Shown: positions 26,148-34,670, counted from the stretch's first letter. The stretch is 64,000 nt of DNA from Amycolatopsis decaplanina DSM 44594 (GCF_000342005.1 NZ_AOHO01000063.1:186001-250000), one strand, 5' to 3'. Notes: generated by a model not told the origin, from the sequence alone. A program made the numbers and translations.

Positions 26148-26887
26148 CGACCTCGGAGCTGCGACTCCAGCTGGACGACCTTGGCGACGATTTCGTGCGG
26201 CCCGGCGCCCATGAGGCTCACCCAGCCCTTGGCGTCCGGGCCGAACACGACGCGGCCCTGTTCGGTGTCCATCCAGCCCGGTGGTCTTTCGACGCGTTTC
26301 CGGTTGCCGCCGCCGTCACGGATGGCGACGTAAAGCCTTCCGAAGAAGGTGTGCGGCGACCGGATCCACTGGAGGATCTTCTTGGCGTCGCGAATGCTCG
26401 GGCTGGTGCCGGTCAGCATCTCGCCCTTCATCAGGACTTGCAGATCGGCTTCCGAGCAGTTCAAGGACGGTGTGCGCGCCGGGGGAGCCTCGGGGAGCAG
26501 GCCGGTGAACTCCTGCGCCAGCGTGTCCGGCCGGGTCGGTGTCAGGTAGACGACCTTGTCGACCAAGACGACGTTGACCGCTTCCCGGCCACTGCCCGCG
26601 GCGCGAACGGTCCGCTCACGTCCCTCGGACTTCACCCACGAGTAGTACTCCACCGCCGGCCGCTGCAGGAAACGAAGCGTGTCGAGGAATTCGTCGTCGA
26701 TCCGGCCGCGCCTGAGCAGTCCTTGTCTGTCCAATTCGGACTGCGCGGTGGCGGTGAGCTCGCGACGTTCCTCAGGCAGATACCACTGCGCGCCACGGAC
26801 GAGCGTCGGGTGGATGTCGCCGAGATTATGTCGGTCCAGCAGGGTTTCGTAGGTCTGAAGCGTCAGTTCGACGGGCTTCTGCAGCAC
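26144..26887 (-). CDS. EspG-family type VII secretion chaperone
   Basis: This 247-residue protein matches the EspG/ESX secretion-associated family: VELTLQTYETLLDRHNLGDI at the start, ELTATAQSELDRQGLLRRGR, a beta-rich middle (VNVVLVDKVVYLTPTRP) and the end ARVVQLESQLRGR-like (here AKVVQLESQLRGR). EspG binds the tips of PE-PPE dimers in the cytoplasm and keeps them soluble for ESX export. It follows the PPE-like gene by two bases. No ESX core genes (eccB-E, mycP) are in the window. Confidence 0.82.
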   Translation of the reverse strand: MLQKPVELTLQTYETLLDRHNLGDIHPTLVRGAQWYLPEERRELTATAQSELDRQGLLRRGRIDDEFLDTLRFLQRPAVEYYSWVKSEGRERTVRAAGSGREAVNVVLVDKVVYLTPTRPDTLAQEFTGLLPEAPPARTPSLNCSEADLQVLMKGEMLTGTSPSIRDAKKILQWIRSPHTFFGRLYVAIRDGGGNRKRVERPPGWMDTEQGRVVFGPDAKGWVSLMGAGPHEIVAKVVQLESQLRGR

Positions 26888-26889
26888 GG

Positions 26890-28092
26890 TCAGGCGCCGA
26901 TCACCGGCGGGACCGGCTTGTCCCCGTCGTAGCCGCCGAAGATGGAGTCGCCGTCCTCTTCCTGCAGCATGATCTTGCGCTGGTGCTCCTCGTCCTCGCC
27001 ACCCTTGCCGCCTTTACCGGCGCCCATTCCGCCGCCCCCCATGCCCGGCGCGCCGGGACGTCCCGCCGCTGGTCCTCCCGCCGGTGTACCGGCCGGCCCG
27101 CGCATCGCACCTTCACCGGGCATGGCCGCGCCGACACCGCGACCGGGCCCCATGCTCCCCGGCCCGCCCGTCGACCCACCCGGCCCGAACCCGCCGCCGG
27201 GCCCGAATCCGCCACTGAACCCGCCCGCCCCAGGACCGAATCCACTGCCGCCACCGGGCCCGCCGCTTCCGGGGCCGAACGCGGGCGGCCGGAACTCACC
27301 CGAATGCATCGGGGGCGCCGGTTTCACCGAAGAGAGATCGGTCCCGTCGTTCGGCCGCCGATTGGGCGGCGGGATTTGCGGCATCCTCGGCGGCTGCGGA
27401 GCCTGCGGCGGCCTCGGCGCCTGATACCCCTCGGCCCCCGGAGGCGCGCTGTACGAACTCGGCCCGCCGGTGTACCCACCGGGCCCACCATGCCTGCCCG
27501 AGTCGCCACCCGAATGCCCGCCGGTGAACCCGCTGACCTTGGTCTGACCAGGATCGATCGGATCGGGAGTGATCGGCCCCGACGAAACGTTCGGATCGTG
27601 CGCGGCCGGATAGACCGGCGCGAGCGACTGCTGCCGCGGCTGAGTGCTTTGATAGTACGGCTCGTAGATCTCGACGTTGTGCTTGGTGTCCGCGTCGAAC
27701 TTCGCCGCCGCGATCTCGTCGTCACTCGCGCCGATGGACAAGACGTCTTCAGGCCCGCTGTCCCCCGCGCGCTCCTTCTCGACCGGGCGGACGTTGCCGC
27801 GTGTGTAGTGGAAAGAGGCGTTCTGGTCGTACATCGACTGGCGGGCGCGATCCATGTTCTCGCCCGCGATCTTGGAGGTCGCGATGAGCGGGGCGAGACC
27901 CGCTGTTCCGCTGTCGGCCGCTTTGCCCTTCCAGAAGGAACTCAATGTCGTCTGGCTGTTGGTCATCGCCTTGGTGATGTCCTCGTGGATCACGAGGAGC
28001 TTGTGTGAGGCGACCTGAGCCCGGTCGAGACTTTCTGTCGTAGCAGGGTAGGTGTTGAGCTTGGTGAAGATCTCCCAACCGCTATAAGTCAT
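26890..28092 (-). CDS. PPE-like type VII secretion substrate with Gly/Pro-rich tail
   Basis: The protein has 400 residues. About the first 115 form a helical PPE/WXG-like domain: MTYSGWEIFTKLNTYPATTE, TTLSSFWKGKAADSGTAGLA (W-x-G turn) and ENMDRARQSMYDQNASFHYT. The rest is low complexity, rich in Gly, Pro and Ser (e.g. GGSGFGPGAGGFSGGFGPGG), ending EEDGDSIFGGYDGDKPVPPV. The tail is probably extended on or outside the cell surface. The gene is followed by its chaperone EspG and preceded by DUF3558 and PE-like genes. Three degenerate copies of its 5' part lie upstream (29418, 30172, 30761). Confidence 0.8.
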   Translation of the reverse strand: MTYSGWEIFTKLNTYPATTESLDRAQVASHKLLVIHEDITKAMTNSQTTLSSFWKGKAADSGTAGLAPLIATSKIAGENMDRARQSMYDQNASFHYTRGNVRPVEKERAGDSGPEDVLSIGASDDEIAAAKFDADTKHNVEIYEPYYQSTQPRQQSLAPVYPAAHDPNVSSGPITPDPIDPGQTKVSGFTGGHSGGDSGRHGGPGGYTGGPSSYSAPPGAEGYQAPRPPQAPQPPRMPQIPPPNRRPNDGTDLSSVKPAPPMHSGEFRPPAFGPGSGGPGGGSGFGPGAGGFSGGFGPGGGFGPGGSTGGPGSMGPGRGVGAAMPGEGAMRGPAGTPAGGPAAGRPGAPGMGGGGMGAGKGGKGGEDEEHQRKIMLQEEDGDSIFGGYDGDKPVPPVIGA

Positions 28093-28095
28093 CGC

Positions 28096-28701
28096 CTAGG
28101 CTCCCTTGAGATGCTTGATCGCCGAAGCCGCGATCTTCGTCGCCATCCCGCACGGATCGGAGTGCGAAGGGTGGTCGCTGCCTAGTCGCGGAATGACCGT
28201 GTAGACGAGGTCATTCCGAACGCCGACGGCGAGCGTGCAAGTCCCTGGTCCTTCTCCGCCGTTCGCATAGACAACGGCCGGGTAGCCAGCAACTTGTTCG
28301 ACTGGCTTGAACGTGGTCAAGCCCCCCGCCGCGTTTTGAGCGTAGAGAGAACTAAGGCCGTCTTTGTTGCCCGCAACAAGGCCGGCGCTGACAGTGTTCG
28401 CTCCTTTTGCGAAGATCCATGCGCAGGCTTTACCCATGGTCAACTCTTCTTGTTCGGAGCGCTCGACCTTGCCTCCGACGGACTCGACCTCCGCACTGGG
28501 GATGACTGTGCACGGGTCGGATTCGAACTGTGCGGTGTTAGTGATCGGGTTCGCTACAGCGGGCGCTCCGTTCGAGGGAAGTCCCGTCGAAGTGGGCACG
28601 CTCGTCGGAGTAGGAGTGCTGGCCTTCTGGTCACTGCAGCCACCGAGAAGCGCCATCGAGCTCAATGCCGCGATGGTCAGGAGCGTGGCCTTGGGTCGCA
28701 T
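28096..28701 (-). CDS. DUF3558 lipoprotein, copy 1 (intact)
   Basis: This 201-residue protein has a lipoprotein signal (TLLTIAALSSMALLGGCSDQ), a Thr/Pro/Ser linker and the DUF3558 domain. FESDPCTVIPSAEVESVGGK and KACAWIFAKG are followed by AVGVRNDLVYTVIPRLG and DPCGMATKIAASAIKHLKGA. Four conserved cysteines outside the lipobox suggest disulfides. It sits between PE-like and PPE-like genes: its ATG overlaps the PE-like stop (TGATG), and the PPE ATG follows three bases after its stop. A surface role linked to type VII export is inferred. Confidence 0.88.
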   Translation of the reverse strand: MRPKATLLTIAALSSMALLGGCSDQKASTPTPTSVPTSTGLPSNGAPAVANPITNTAQFESDPCTVIPSAEVESVGGKVERSEQEELTMGKACAWIFAKGANTVSAGLVAGNKDGLSSLYAQNAAGGLTTFKPVEQVAGYPAVVYANGGEGPGTCTLAVGVRNDLVYTVIPRLGSDHPSHSDPCGMATKIAASAIKHLKGA

Positions 28702-29207
28702 CAGTCGATCTTTCCAATCTGACGGAGCGCGTCGATCGCAGCTTGGTCTTGCTCTTGGTAGGCAGTCCGGATTTGGATCAAAGTGTCGACATAGGAACGG
28801 GTGTACTGCTCGGCGCCCTGGAGAAAGTTCTTGTATTCGGCGCCGGACTTGTTCGCTGTCGCTACGTAGCCCTGGCTACCGACCTCATCGCCTGGCGGTT
28901 TTATCTGGTCCAGCCACACGGCTTCGTTCTGAGCACGTCGGAAGTCGTTCTTGATGCAGTCTTCGAGCGACTTGATCACCTGATCCATGGCCGCCGGGTC
29001 GAACTCCCAGCCACCGTTCGCCGACGCGGCCGCGAAGTCGGCCTTCGCCTGGCCGCTGCCCAGCGTGACGTAGTTCGGCGGCGGGCCCGGCTGCGGCGGC
29101 GCTGCGGTGGCGCCCTGGATCAGCCCCGACCCCGGCGGCGGTGACTGCGGCGACGTCGTGTTCAGCTGGCCGTAGACCCCTTGAGGGCCGCTTCCCGATC
29201 GTGTCAT
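28701..29207 (-). CDS. PE/WXG-like helical protein
   Basis: The 168-residue protein has a Pro/Gly/Ser-rich N-terminus (about 1-50, e.g. PPPGSGLIQGATAAPPQPGP). A helical domain follows: GWEFDPAAMDQVIKSLEDCI, NKSGAEYKNFLQGAEQYTRS and YVDTLIQIRTAYQEQDQAAI. Position and fold suggest the partner that pairs with the PPE-like protein for ESX export. It is the first gene of the operon PE-like / DUF3558 / PPE-like / EspG. GGGGAGG lies 8 bases before the ATG. Confidence 0.65.
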   Translation of the reverse strand: MTRSGSGPQGVYGQLNTTSPQSPPPGSGLIQGATAAPPQPGPPPNYVTLGSGQAKADFAAASANGGWEFDPAAMDQVIKSLEDCIKNDFRRAQNEAVWLDQIKPPGDEVGSQGYVATANKSGAEYKNFLQGAEQYTRSYVDTLIQIRTAYQEQDQAAIDALRQIGKID

Positions 29208-29268
29208 GTCGTGCCTCCCCGCACGGGCCGCGAAGGGTGCGACCTACCCGTAGTTCATCGCTGACTCC
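29205..29268 (-). promoter_or_regulatory. Duplicated leader/promoter segment, copy A
   Basis: These 64 bases, covering the ATG, the GGGGAGG ribosome site and the presumed promoter of the PE-like gene, match 32047-32110 upstream of the fifth DUF3558 copy at about 55 of 64 positions. The two leaders derive from one ancestor. Confidence 0.6.
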
Positions 29269-29417
29269 AACCGGTGACGATAGCAGCAGGTAGATCGCTG
29301 ATCAGCTCTTCTGCGAAAGATCACCATCGAAAGGTGGGACGATCAGCGTGGCCGGGCCTGAAAGAGGGCATTTGTCTGGTCAGGACAGCTGTCCTCGGCT
29401 CTGCTACCAGCAGTAAG

Positions 29418-29494
29418 GAGGCGTTCTGGTCGTACATCGACTGGCGGGCGCGGTCCATGTTGTCGCTCGCGACCTTGGAGGTCACGATGAGCGG
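29418..29494 (-). pseudogene. PPE-like gene fragment A
   Basis: These 77 bases match 27815-27891 inside the intact PPE-like gene at about 72 of 77 positions and would encode part of the IATSKIAGENMDRARQSMYD region. The fragment lies directly downstream of the second DUF3558 gene, where an intact PPE gene would be expected. No start or full frame remains. Confidence 0.8.
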
Positions 29495-29495
29495 A

Positions 29496-30113
29496 TCATT
29501 GCGCCGCCTTGAGCTGCTGAATTGCGAGCGTGCCGAGCTTGGTGGCCATTCCGCATGGGTCGGATCGGTTCGGGTTGCTGGTCCCAGGTGTCGCGACGAT
29601 CGTGTACGTGAGGTCGTTACGGACTCCGACAGCGAGGTTGCAGACGTAACTGCGTTCGCCGCCGTTCGCGAAAACCACCGAGGGGTAGCCGTCGATCGCC
29701 TCCGACGGTTTGAACGTCGTGAGGCCCCTCCCCTGCGCGTTCAACGCGTACAGATGACTCAGGCCGTCACGTTCTCCGATGTTCATTCCCGCGCTGATCG
29801 TGCCCAGCCCATCGGTGAACACCCAAGTGCAGACCTTGCCGGAGGACAGATCATCCACCCGGGATCGGTCCACAGCGCCGCCACCGAACGATTGGATCTG
29901 ATCACTTTTCACAACGCCGCAGGGATCGGCTTCGGCAGCAGCGGTGTCCAGAGGCTTGTCGATGTTCGGCGCGCCGGCACGCGGTAGCGAAGTCGGCTGC
30001 CCGACGGGGGACGAAGGGGCCGGTGCCGTCGGGTTGCCTTTGTTGGAATCGCTGCACGCGCTGACAAGCAACGCAGCTGTCGCCAAAACGAAAAGAGCCG
30101 AACGTGATCCCAT
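29496..30113 (-). CDS. DUF3558 lipoprotein, copy 2 (intact)
   Basis: This 205-residue paralogue has a lipoprotein signal (MGSRSALFVLATAALLVSAC) and the DUF3558 domain: EADPCGVVKSDQIQSFGGG, KVCTWVFTDG, NLAVGVRNDLTYTIVATPG and DPCGMATKLGTLAIQQLKAA. ATG 30113 begins the signal peptide; the frame continues upstream into PPE remnant sequence. It is probably a surface lipoprotein like copy 1, with a different N-terminal linker. Confidence 0.85.
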   Translation of the reverse strand: MGSRSALFVLATAALLVSACSDSNKGNPTAPAPSSPVGQPTSLPRAGAPNIDKPLDTAAAEADPCGVVKSDQIQSFGGGAVDRSRVDDLSSGKVCTWVFTDGLGTISAGMNIGERDGLSHLYALNAQGRGLTTFKPSEAIDGYPSVVFANGGERSYVCNLAVGVRNDLTYTIVATPGTSNPNRSDPCGMATKLGTLAIQQLKAAQ

Positions 30114-30171
30114 GCAAACTGCCTTTCCAACGTTGCGAATGGCGTCCAGGCGGCATGGTCCTGTCGCTGAT

Positions 30172-30268
30172 ACGCGCGGTGAGCGGCGCGAGGCCTGCTG
30201 CTCCAGAGTCGGCGGCCTTAGTTTCCGCCGGTGAGCTGGGTGAGCATCTCCCAACCGCTGCCGGTCAT
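30172..30268 (-). pseudogene. PPE-like gene remnant B
   Basis: Reading from 30268, the frame gives MTGSGWEMLTQLTGGN and then stop, clearly the PPE-like start (compare MTYSGWEIFTKLN). After a deletion, bases to about 30172 still encode KAADSGAAGLAPL, matching GKAADSGTAGLAPL of the intact protein. The ATG lies three bases after the stop of the broken DUF3558 copy, the same spacing as in the intact pair. Confidence 0.75.
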
Positions 30269-30271
30269 CAC

Positions 30272-30774
30272 CTAAGCTCCTTTGAGCTTCTTGATTGCTG
30301 CGGAAGCGACTTTGGTGGCCAACCGCAGGAATCTGACAGCATGGGATTACCAGTGATCAGGAGCGGTGTGACAGTATAGGTGAGATCATCGCGAACGCCC
30401 ACGGCGAGCACGCATCACCCCTCGCCTTCTCCGCCATTGTCATAGATGACAACCCGGATATCTTCGATCGATTCGATCGGCTTGAAAGTGGACAGCCCGC
30501 CCTGCACGTGCTTCGCGTCGATCTCTGTTTTTCGACCTTCCCACCTATTTCCTCGATCTGCGTGGTGGCCACCGTGCTGCAGGGTCTGATTCGGCCTGGG
30601 CGGCATTCAGAATCGGGTTCGTCACGGAAGGGGCGCCGTTGGCCGAGAGTCGGGCAGAGGTAGGTGCTGTCGGGCGGCTGAGGTCGCATTGCCCGTCTTC
30701 GGAGCGCTGCATCCGCTGAGAAGCAGCAGCGTACCCACTGCGGTTATGGACACGAGCTTCCTAACGTGCAGCAT
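30272..30774 (-). pseudogene. DUF3558 lipoprotein, copy 3 (broken)
   Basis: The lipoprotein signal survives (MLHVRKLVSITAVGTLLLLS, then GCSAPKTG), as do later blocks (GGLSTFKPIESIEDIRVVIY, AVGVRDDLTYTVTPLL) and the end ASAAIKKLKGA. The frame is interrupted by several stops and shifts, and the KACAWIF to SSLYAQN part is deleted. It also has a noticeably lower G+C content than the surrounding genes. Confidence 0.8.
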
Positions 30775-30805
30775 CAGTCTGCCTTCCCCAGCCGCTGTAG
30801 GTCAT
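30761..30805 (-). pseudogene. PPE-like gene remnant C (start only)
   Basis: The ATG at 30805 overlaps the stop of DUF3558 copy 4 (ATGA), and the frame reads MTYSGWGRQTDAAR and then stop. The first six residues are identical to the start of the intact PPE-like protein, so this is the stump of another copy deleted after its sixth codon. Confidence 0.65.
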
Positions 30806-31407
30806 TGGACCGCCTTCAAATGCTGGATAGCGAACTCTGCGATCTTCACGCTCAAGCCGCACGGGTCCTCCAGGTAGGCGCTACCGCGCCGTAGTTGTGT
30901 GACCAGGACGTATGTCACGTCGTCACGGAGGCCCACCGCGAGCTGGCAGGCGCCCTGACCTTCGCCGCCATTCGCGTACTCGACTGCCGGGTATCCGGCG
31001 ATGTTCGGTAGGGGTTTGAACGTCGTGACACCGCTACCTTGTGCTTTGAGGGCATAGAGGTGACTGAGGCCGTCGGGCTGATTGACGTTCAATGCGCCGC
31101 TGACGTTCCCCGCGGAGTTCGCGAAGATCCAGGCACAACCTCGCCCGCTCGCGATATCTTCGGCCGCTGCGTTCTTGAGCGTTCCTCCCACGGCTTCGAC
31201 TTCGGTCTTGGTAGCAGCGCCGCAGGGATCCGTGGCCAACAGGTCGGTCTTCAGCGGACTTTGTACGGCCGGGGCGCCGGCTCGCGGTAGGCCCATGGAC
31301 GAGGCCGGTGCAGGGGTGAGACTCCCCGAGGTCGTGTCACCCTTGCAAGCCGTCGCGAGTAGCAAAGTTGTGCAGGTGATTGTCGCGGCGATGATGAGCC
31401 GTCGCAT
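30802..31407 (-). CDS. DUF3558 lipoprotein, copy 4 (intact)
   Basis: The protein has 201 residues with lipoprotein signal MRRLIIAATITCTTLLLATA then Cys. The DUF3558 blocks are present: TDPCGAATKTEVEAVGGTL, GCAWIFANSAGNVSGALN, LAVGLRDDVTYVLVTQL and DPCGLSVKIAEFAIQHLKAV. AGGAAGG lies about 9 bases before ATG 31407; an upstream ATG at 31431 is in frame but lacks a site. The linker differs from the other copies. Confidence 0.83.
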   Translation of the reverse strand: MRRLIIAATITCTTLLLATACKGDTTSGSLTPAPASSMGLPRAGAPAVQSPLKTDLLATDPCGAATKTEVEAVGGTLKNAAAEDIASGRGCAWIFANSAGNVSGALNVNQPDGLSHLYALKAQGSGVTTFKPLPNIAGYPAVEYANGGEGQGACQLAVGLRDDVTYVLVTQLRRGSAYLEDPCGLSVKIAEFAIQHLKAVQ

Positions 31408-31459
31408 TTCAGTGGGCCTTCCTGTTTTCATTTGTCGGGTGCCGCACCGTTTTGGCTGG

Positions 31460-32049
31460 TCAGGGCTTCTTGAGATTCTTGATCGCCGCTGCGGCGACCT
31501 TGGTCACCATCCCGCATGGGTCGGAATACGAAGGGTGTCTCATGGACAGGAGTGGGATAAAGGTGTAAACGAGATCGTCGCGGATGCCGACAGCCAACGT
31601 GCCGGCCCCCCGCCTTCGCCGCCATTGGCGTAGAGCACCGCGGGATACCCGTTGATCGGGGCCACCGGCTTGAAGGTGGTAAGGCCGCCGCGGGCGTTCT
31701 GCGCGTATAGCGAGCTCAATCCATCTTTATTGCCGGCAACAAGGCCTCCGCTCATGGTGCTTGGCGTCTCTTGGAACACCCACGCGCAGGCTTTTCCCAT
31801 GGTCAAATCGTCAAGGCGGGAGTTCTTGACCTTGCCGCCGATCGCCTCGATCTCGGCCGTGGGGATGGCACTGCACGGATCCGCCTCGAACGCCGCCGTC
31901 GCGCTGATCGGGTTCGACACCGCCGGGGCTCCATCGGACGGCAGCCGTGCCGAAGGCGGTGCGCTCGTCGTCGCGGTGCCGGTCACCTCGGTGCCGCAGC
32001 CACCGGCCAAGAGCGATACTGCCGCTGCCAAGAGCAAGAAACGCTTCAT
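31460..32049 (-). pseudogene. DUF3558 lipoprotein, copy 5 (single frameshift)
   Basis: It starts with a good lipoprotein signal (MKRFLLLAAAVSLLAGGCGT) and reads through DPCSAIPTAEIEAIGGKV and KACAWVFQETPSTMSGGLVA to NGGEGGGPA. There the frame shifts beside a run of six G (about 31600-31606). In the next frame it continues perfectly: TLAVGIRDDLVYTFIPLL, DPCGMVTKVAAAAIKNLKKP, then stop. One lost or gained base would restore 196 residues. This may be a fresh mutation, a variable G-run or a sequencing error. Confidence 0.75.
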
Positions 32050-32110
32050 GTCGTGCCTCCCCGCACGGGCCACGAAGGGCGTGATCTACCCATAGTCCAG
32101 AACTGACTCC
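32047..32110 (-). promoter_or_regulatory. Duplicated leader/promoter segment, copy B
   Basis: This is the counterpart of 29205-29268, upstream of DUF3558 copy 5. Both hold GGGGAGG before the ATG and the conserved stretch TGACTCC at the far end. Confidence 0.55.
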
Positions 32111-32324
32111 GGTGAGTGACCACAGCGACGAATCACCGTCCTGGCGGCGAATCCGGCCGAGATCACCGCCCAGGAAGCGAACTGCCTGGTCCGGAGCCCG
32201 AGGCGGCCGTTCTGCCGTCGTAGTCCCATGGCAGGTTCCGGTCTACTGTCCTGGAAACTTGCGAATCCCGTGCATGATCGGCTTCGCTGGTGGCCGAGGA
32301 ACGATGGGGGAGGGAAGCGAGACG

Positions 32325-34670
32325 ATGCCGGGTTTTCGGCGCAACAACGGGCCGCGCGATCCGGGGGAAAGCGACCAGAACGGCGACGCGTCACTGCCGC
32401 CGCTCGACCCGTTCGACCCGGACCCCGACAAGCGGTACGAGGTTCCGGCGTCCGAGCTGATGAAGCCGGGGACGACGGGGTTGCTCCGGTGGCGGCGCCA
32501 GGCGACCAACGCGCCGATCGTGCAGGTCGAGGACGCTTACATCACCGGGACGCTCGATCTGCGAGCGGCCGACATCAAGTATCTGTTCCGGTTCGAACGG
32601 TGCCGTTTCGAGCATCCGCCGGACGTCCGCGAGGCGCATCTGCTCGGGCTCGTGTTCCGCAAGTGCTGGCTGCCCGGGCTCAAGGCACGCAACCTTCGCA
32701 CCCGCAACGATGTCCGCCTCATCCGCAGTGTCGTGCACGTCGACGCCGAGCACGAGATCGAAGAGACCACGGTCCAGCGTGGCGACGATCGTGAGCGCGG
32801 GATGCCGAACGCGGCGGTCAACCTCACCGACGCGGTCATCGAGGGTTCGGTCGTGCTGACCCGCACGGTGATCACCCATCCGCGTGGCAAGGCGATCCAG
32901 GCCGACCGGGTCAACATCGTCGGCGCGCTGCTGGCGTATCGGTTGGTGGCCAACGGAGAAGTCCGCATCCCGGGGATGCGGGCCGGCGGTAACGTCAACT
33001 TCTCCGGCGCGACGCTGAACAACCGGGACGGCTTCGCGCTCAACGGAAACGGGATCCACATCGGCGGCAGCCTGTTGTGCGAGGTGGACAACTACGGGCC
33101 TGCCGCGCAGCGCAAACGCTTCTCCGCCAGTGGGATCATGTTCCTCCCGAGCGCCACTGTGGACAGTGACATCATCTTCCGCGAGGCCAAGCTTTCGGTG
33201 AACCAGGGCGGGCCGATCGTCGTCGACGCGTGGAAGTCGAACGATCCGTACATCGACCCGAGGCCGGCGCTGGTCGCGGATCGCTCGACGGTCAACGGAA
33301 ACCTCGAGTTGAGCGACGGCATGCAGGCGACCGGGACGCTGCGGATGGTCAACGCCCGGATCGGCGGCTCGCTGCGGTTGGCGGGCGCCGAGGTCCAGGT
33401 CGTCCGCGGGCAGAGCATCCCTTACTACGACCGCGCGATCCACCTCGACGGGACCACCATCGGCGGCGATCTCGAGGCGACGAGTCTGCGTGTGCCGTCC
33501 GGGCAGTTGCGCATGGCCGACATCACCGTCGGCGGCAACGTGCTGGCGTGGAACTCGATGTTCCTGCATCCGCGCCGCGACGTCTTTTCCGCGCGGCGCG
33601 CGAAGATCGCCGGCAACTTCCAACTCACCGACGCGACCGTCCAGGGCACGTTGCGGCTGCAGGGCGCCGAGGTCGGCGGCAGTGTGAACCTCTTCGGCAC
33701 GAGCCTGACCGAACCCGGTGCGCGCACGCGCACCAGCTACTCGCTGGACGTCCGTACCGCGCGGATCGGCCGTGACCTGATCCTCACCGAGAACAAGGAA
33801 CGTCCGTTCGTCGCGCAGGGCGGGGTCAACCTCGACGGCGCGCAGGTCGCGCGGCGCGTCGACTTCCGTGGCGCACGGCTCGGTTCCCTGCCGCAGCACG
33901 GAATCGCGCTCGATGGCAGTGATGTCTCGGCCGACGAATTCCTGCTCACGCCCGGTGCTCCGCCGGACGGCAGGATCGTGTTGCGGCGTGCGCATTGCGG
34001 GACACTGGGCGACAACGAGGCGTTCTGGGCGTCGGCGACGGGAATCGAGCTGGAGGACTTCCGGTACGACGCGCTGCAGGAGGACATCGCGCTCGACGAC
34101 GACCGGGCGATCGATCATCGGATCGTGTTGCTGCGCAAGGCGATGGACGGTTACCGCCCGGGACCCTACGACCAGCTGGCCGCGACACTGCGCGCGTCCG
34201 GTAATGAAGAGCACGCCTCCACGGTGCTGCTGAAGAAACAGCAGTTCCGGTACGAAGCGCTCGCGAAGGGCTTCAAGTTCTTCGGACCCGGCGTGCACGT
34301 GTGGAGCTGGTTGCAGCGGTCGATGGTCGGTTACGGGTTCCGTCCGGTGCGTGCGCTCGGCTGGCTGCTGACGCTGCTCGTGCTGGGCAGCCTGTGGTTC
34401 GGGCTCGGGACCGACGACTGCGTCACCAACCCCAATCTCACGGTGAGCGGGCCGCGGTGCCTGGTCAACCAGGACGACACCGGGCTGCAGTGGAACCCGG
34501 TGCTGTACACGATCGACCTGCTGGTCCCGATCGTTGACTTCGGCAACAAGTCGCGCTGGTACATGCACGGCATGGACAACTGGGTCGCGGCCGGGTTCAC
34601 CGCGTCGGGCTGGGTGCTGGCGACGACGGTCGCGGCCGGCATAAGCCGCATGCTCCGCCGCGACAACTGA
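32325..34670 (+). CDS. Large membrane-anchored protein with beta-helix-like repeats
   Basis: The protein has 781 residues. About residues 60-600 are made of repeated blocks such as ITGTLDLRAADIKYLFRFER, VIEGSVVLTRTVI, GIHIGGSLLCEV, ATVQGTLRLQGAEVGGSVNL and TIGGDLEATSLRV, a pattern suggesting a right-handed beta-helix of the pentapeptide-like or bactofilin-like kind. Near the C-terminus a helical region (DHRIVLLRKAMDGYRPGPYD) is followed by two membrane segments (LGWLLTLLVLGSLWFGLG and VAAGFTASGWVLATTVAAGI). Streptomyces homologues are loosely called membrane-associated oxidoreductases, but I see no cofactor motif. ATG 32325 follows GGGAGGGA. Function unknown. Confidence 0.75.
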   Translation: MPGFRRNNGPRDPGESDQNGDASLPPLDPFDPDPDKRYEVPASELMKPGTTGLLRWRRQATNAPIVQVEDAYITGTLDLRAADIKYLFRFERCRFEHPPDVREAHLLGLVFRKCWLPGLKARNLRTRNDVRLIRSVVHVDAEHEIEETTVQRGDDRERGMPNAAVNLTDAVIEGSVVLTRTVITHPRGKAIQADRVNIVGALLAYRLVANGEVRIPGMRAGGNVNFSGATLNNRDGFALNGNGIHIGGSLLCEVDNYGPAAQRKRFSASGIMFLPSATVDSDIIFREAKLSVNQGGPIVVDAWKSNDPYIDPRPALVADRSTVNGNLELSDGMQATGTLRMVNARIGGSLRLAGAEVQVVRGQSIPYYDRAIHLDGTTIGGDLEATSLRVPSGQLRMADITVGGNVLAWNSMFLHPRRDVFSARRAKIAGNFQLTDATVQGTLRLQGAEVGGSVNLFGTSLTEPGARTRTSYSLDVRTARIGRDLILTENKERPFVAQGGVNLDGAQVARRVDFRGARLGSLPQHGIALDGSDVSADEFLLTPGAPPDGRIVLRRAHCGTLGDNEAFWASATGIELEDFRYDALQEDIALDDDRAIDHRIVLLRKAMDGYRPGPYDQLAATLRASGNEEHASTVLLKKQQFRYEALAKGFKFFGPGVHVWSWLQRSMVGYGFRPVRALGWLLTLLVLGSLWFGLGTDDCVTNPNLTVSGPRCLVNQDDTGLQWNPVLYTIDLLVPIVDFGNKSRWYMHGMDNWVAAGFTASGWVLATTVAAGISRMLRRDN

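Noticed and set aside
27000..27500. Tandem GGN/CCN repeats that could be taken for a repeat array
   Set aside because: They encode the Gly/Pro-rich tail of the PPE-like protein and show no fixed unit or spacer pattern, so not CRISPR or a satellite.
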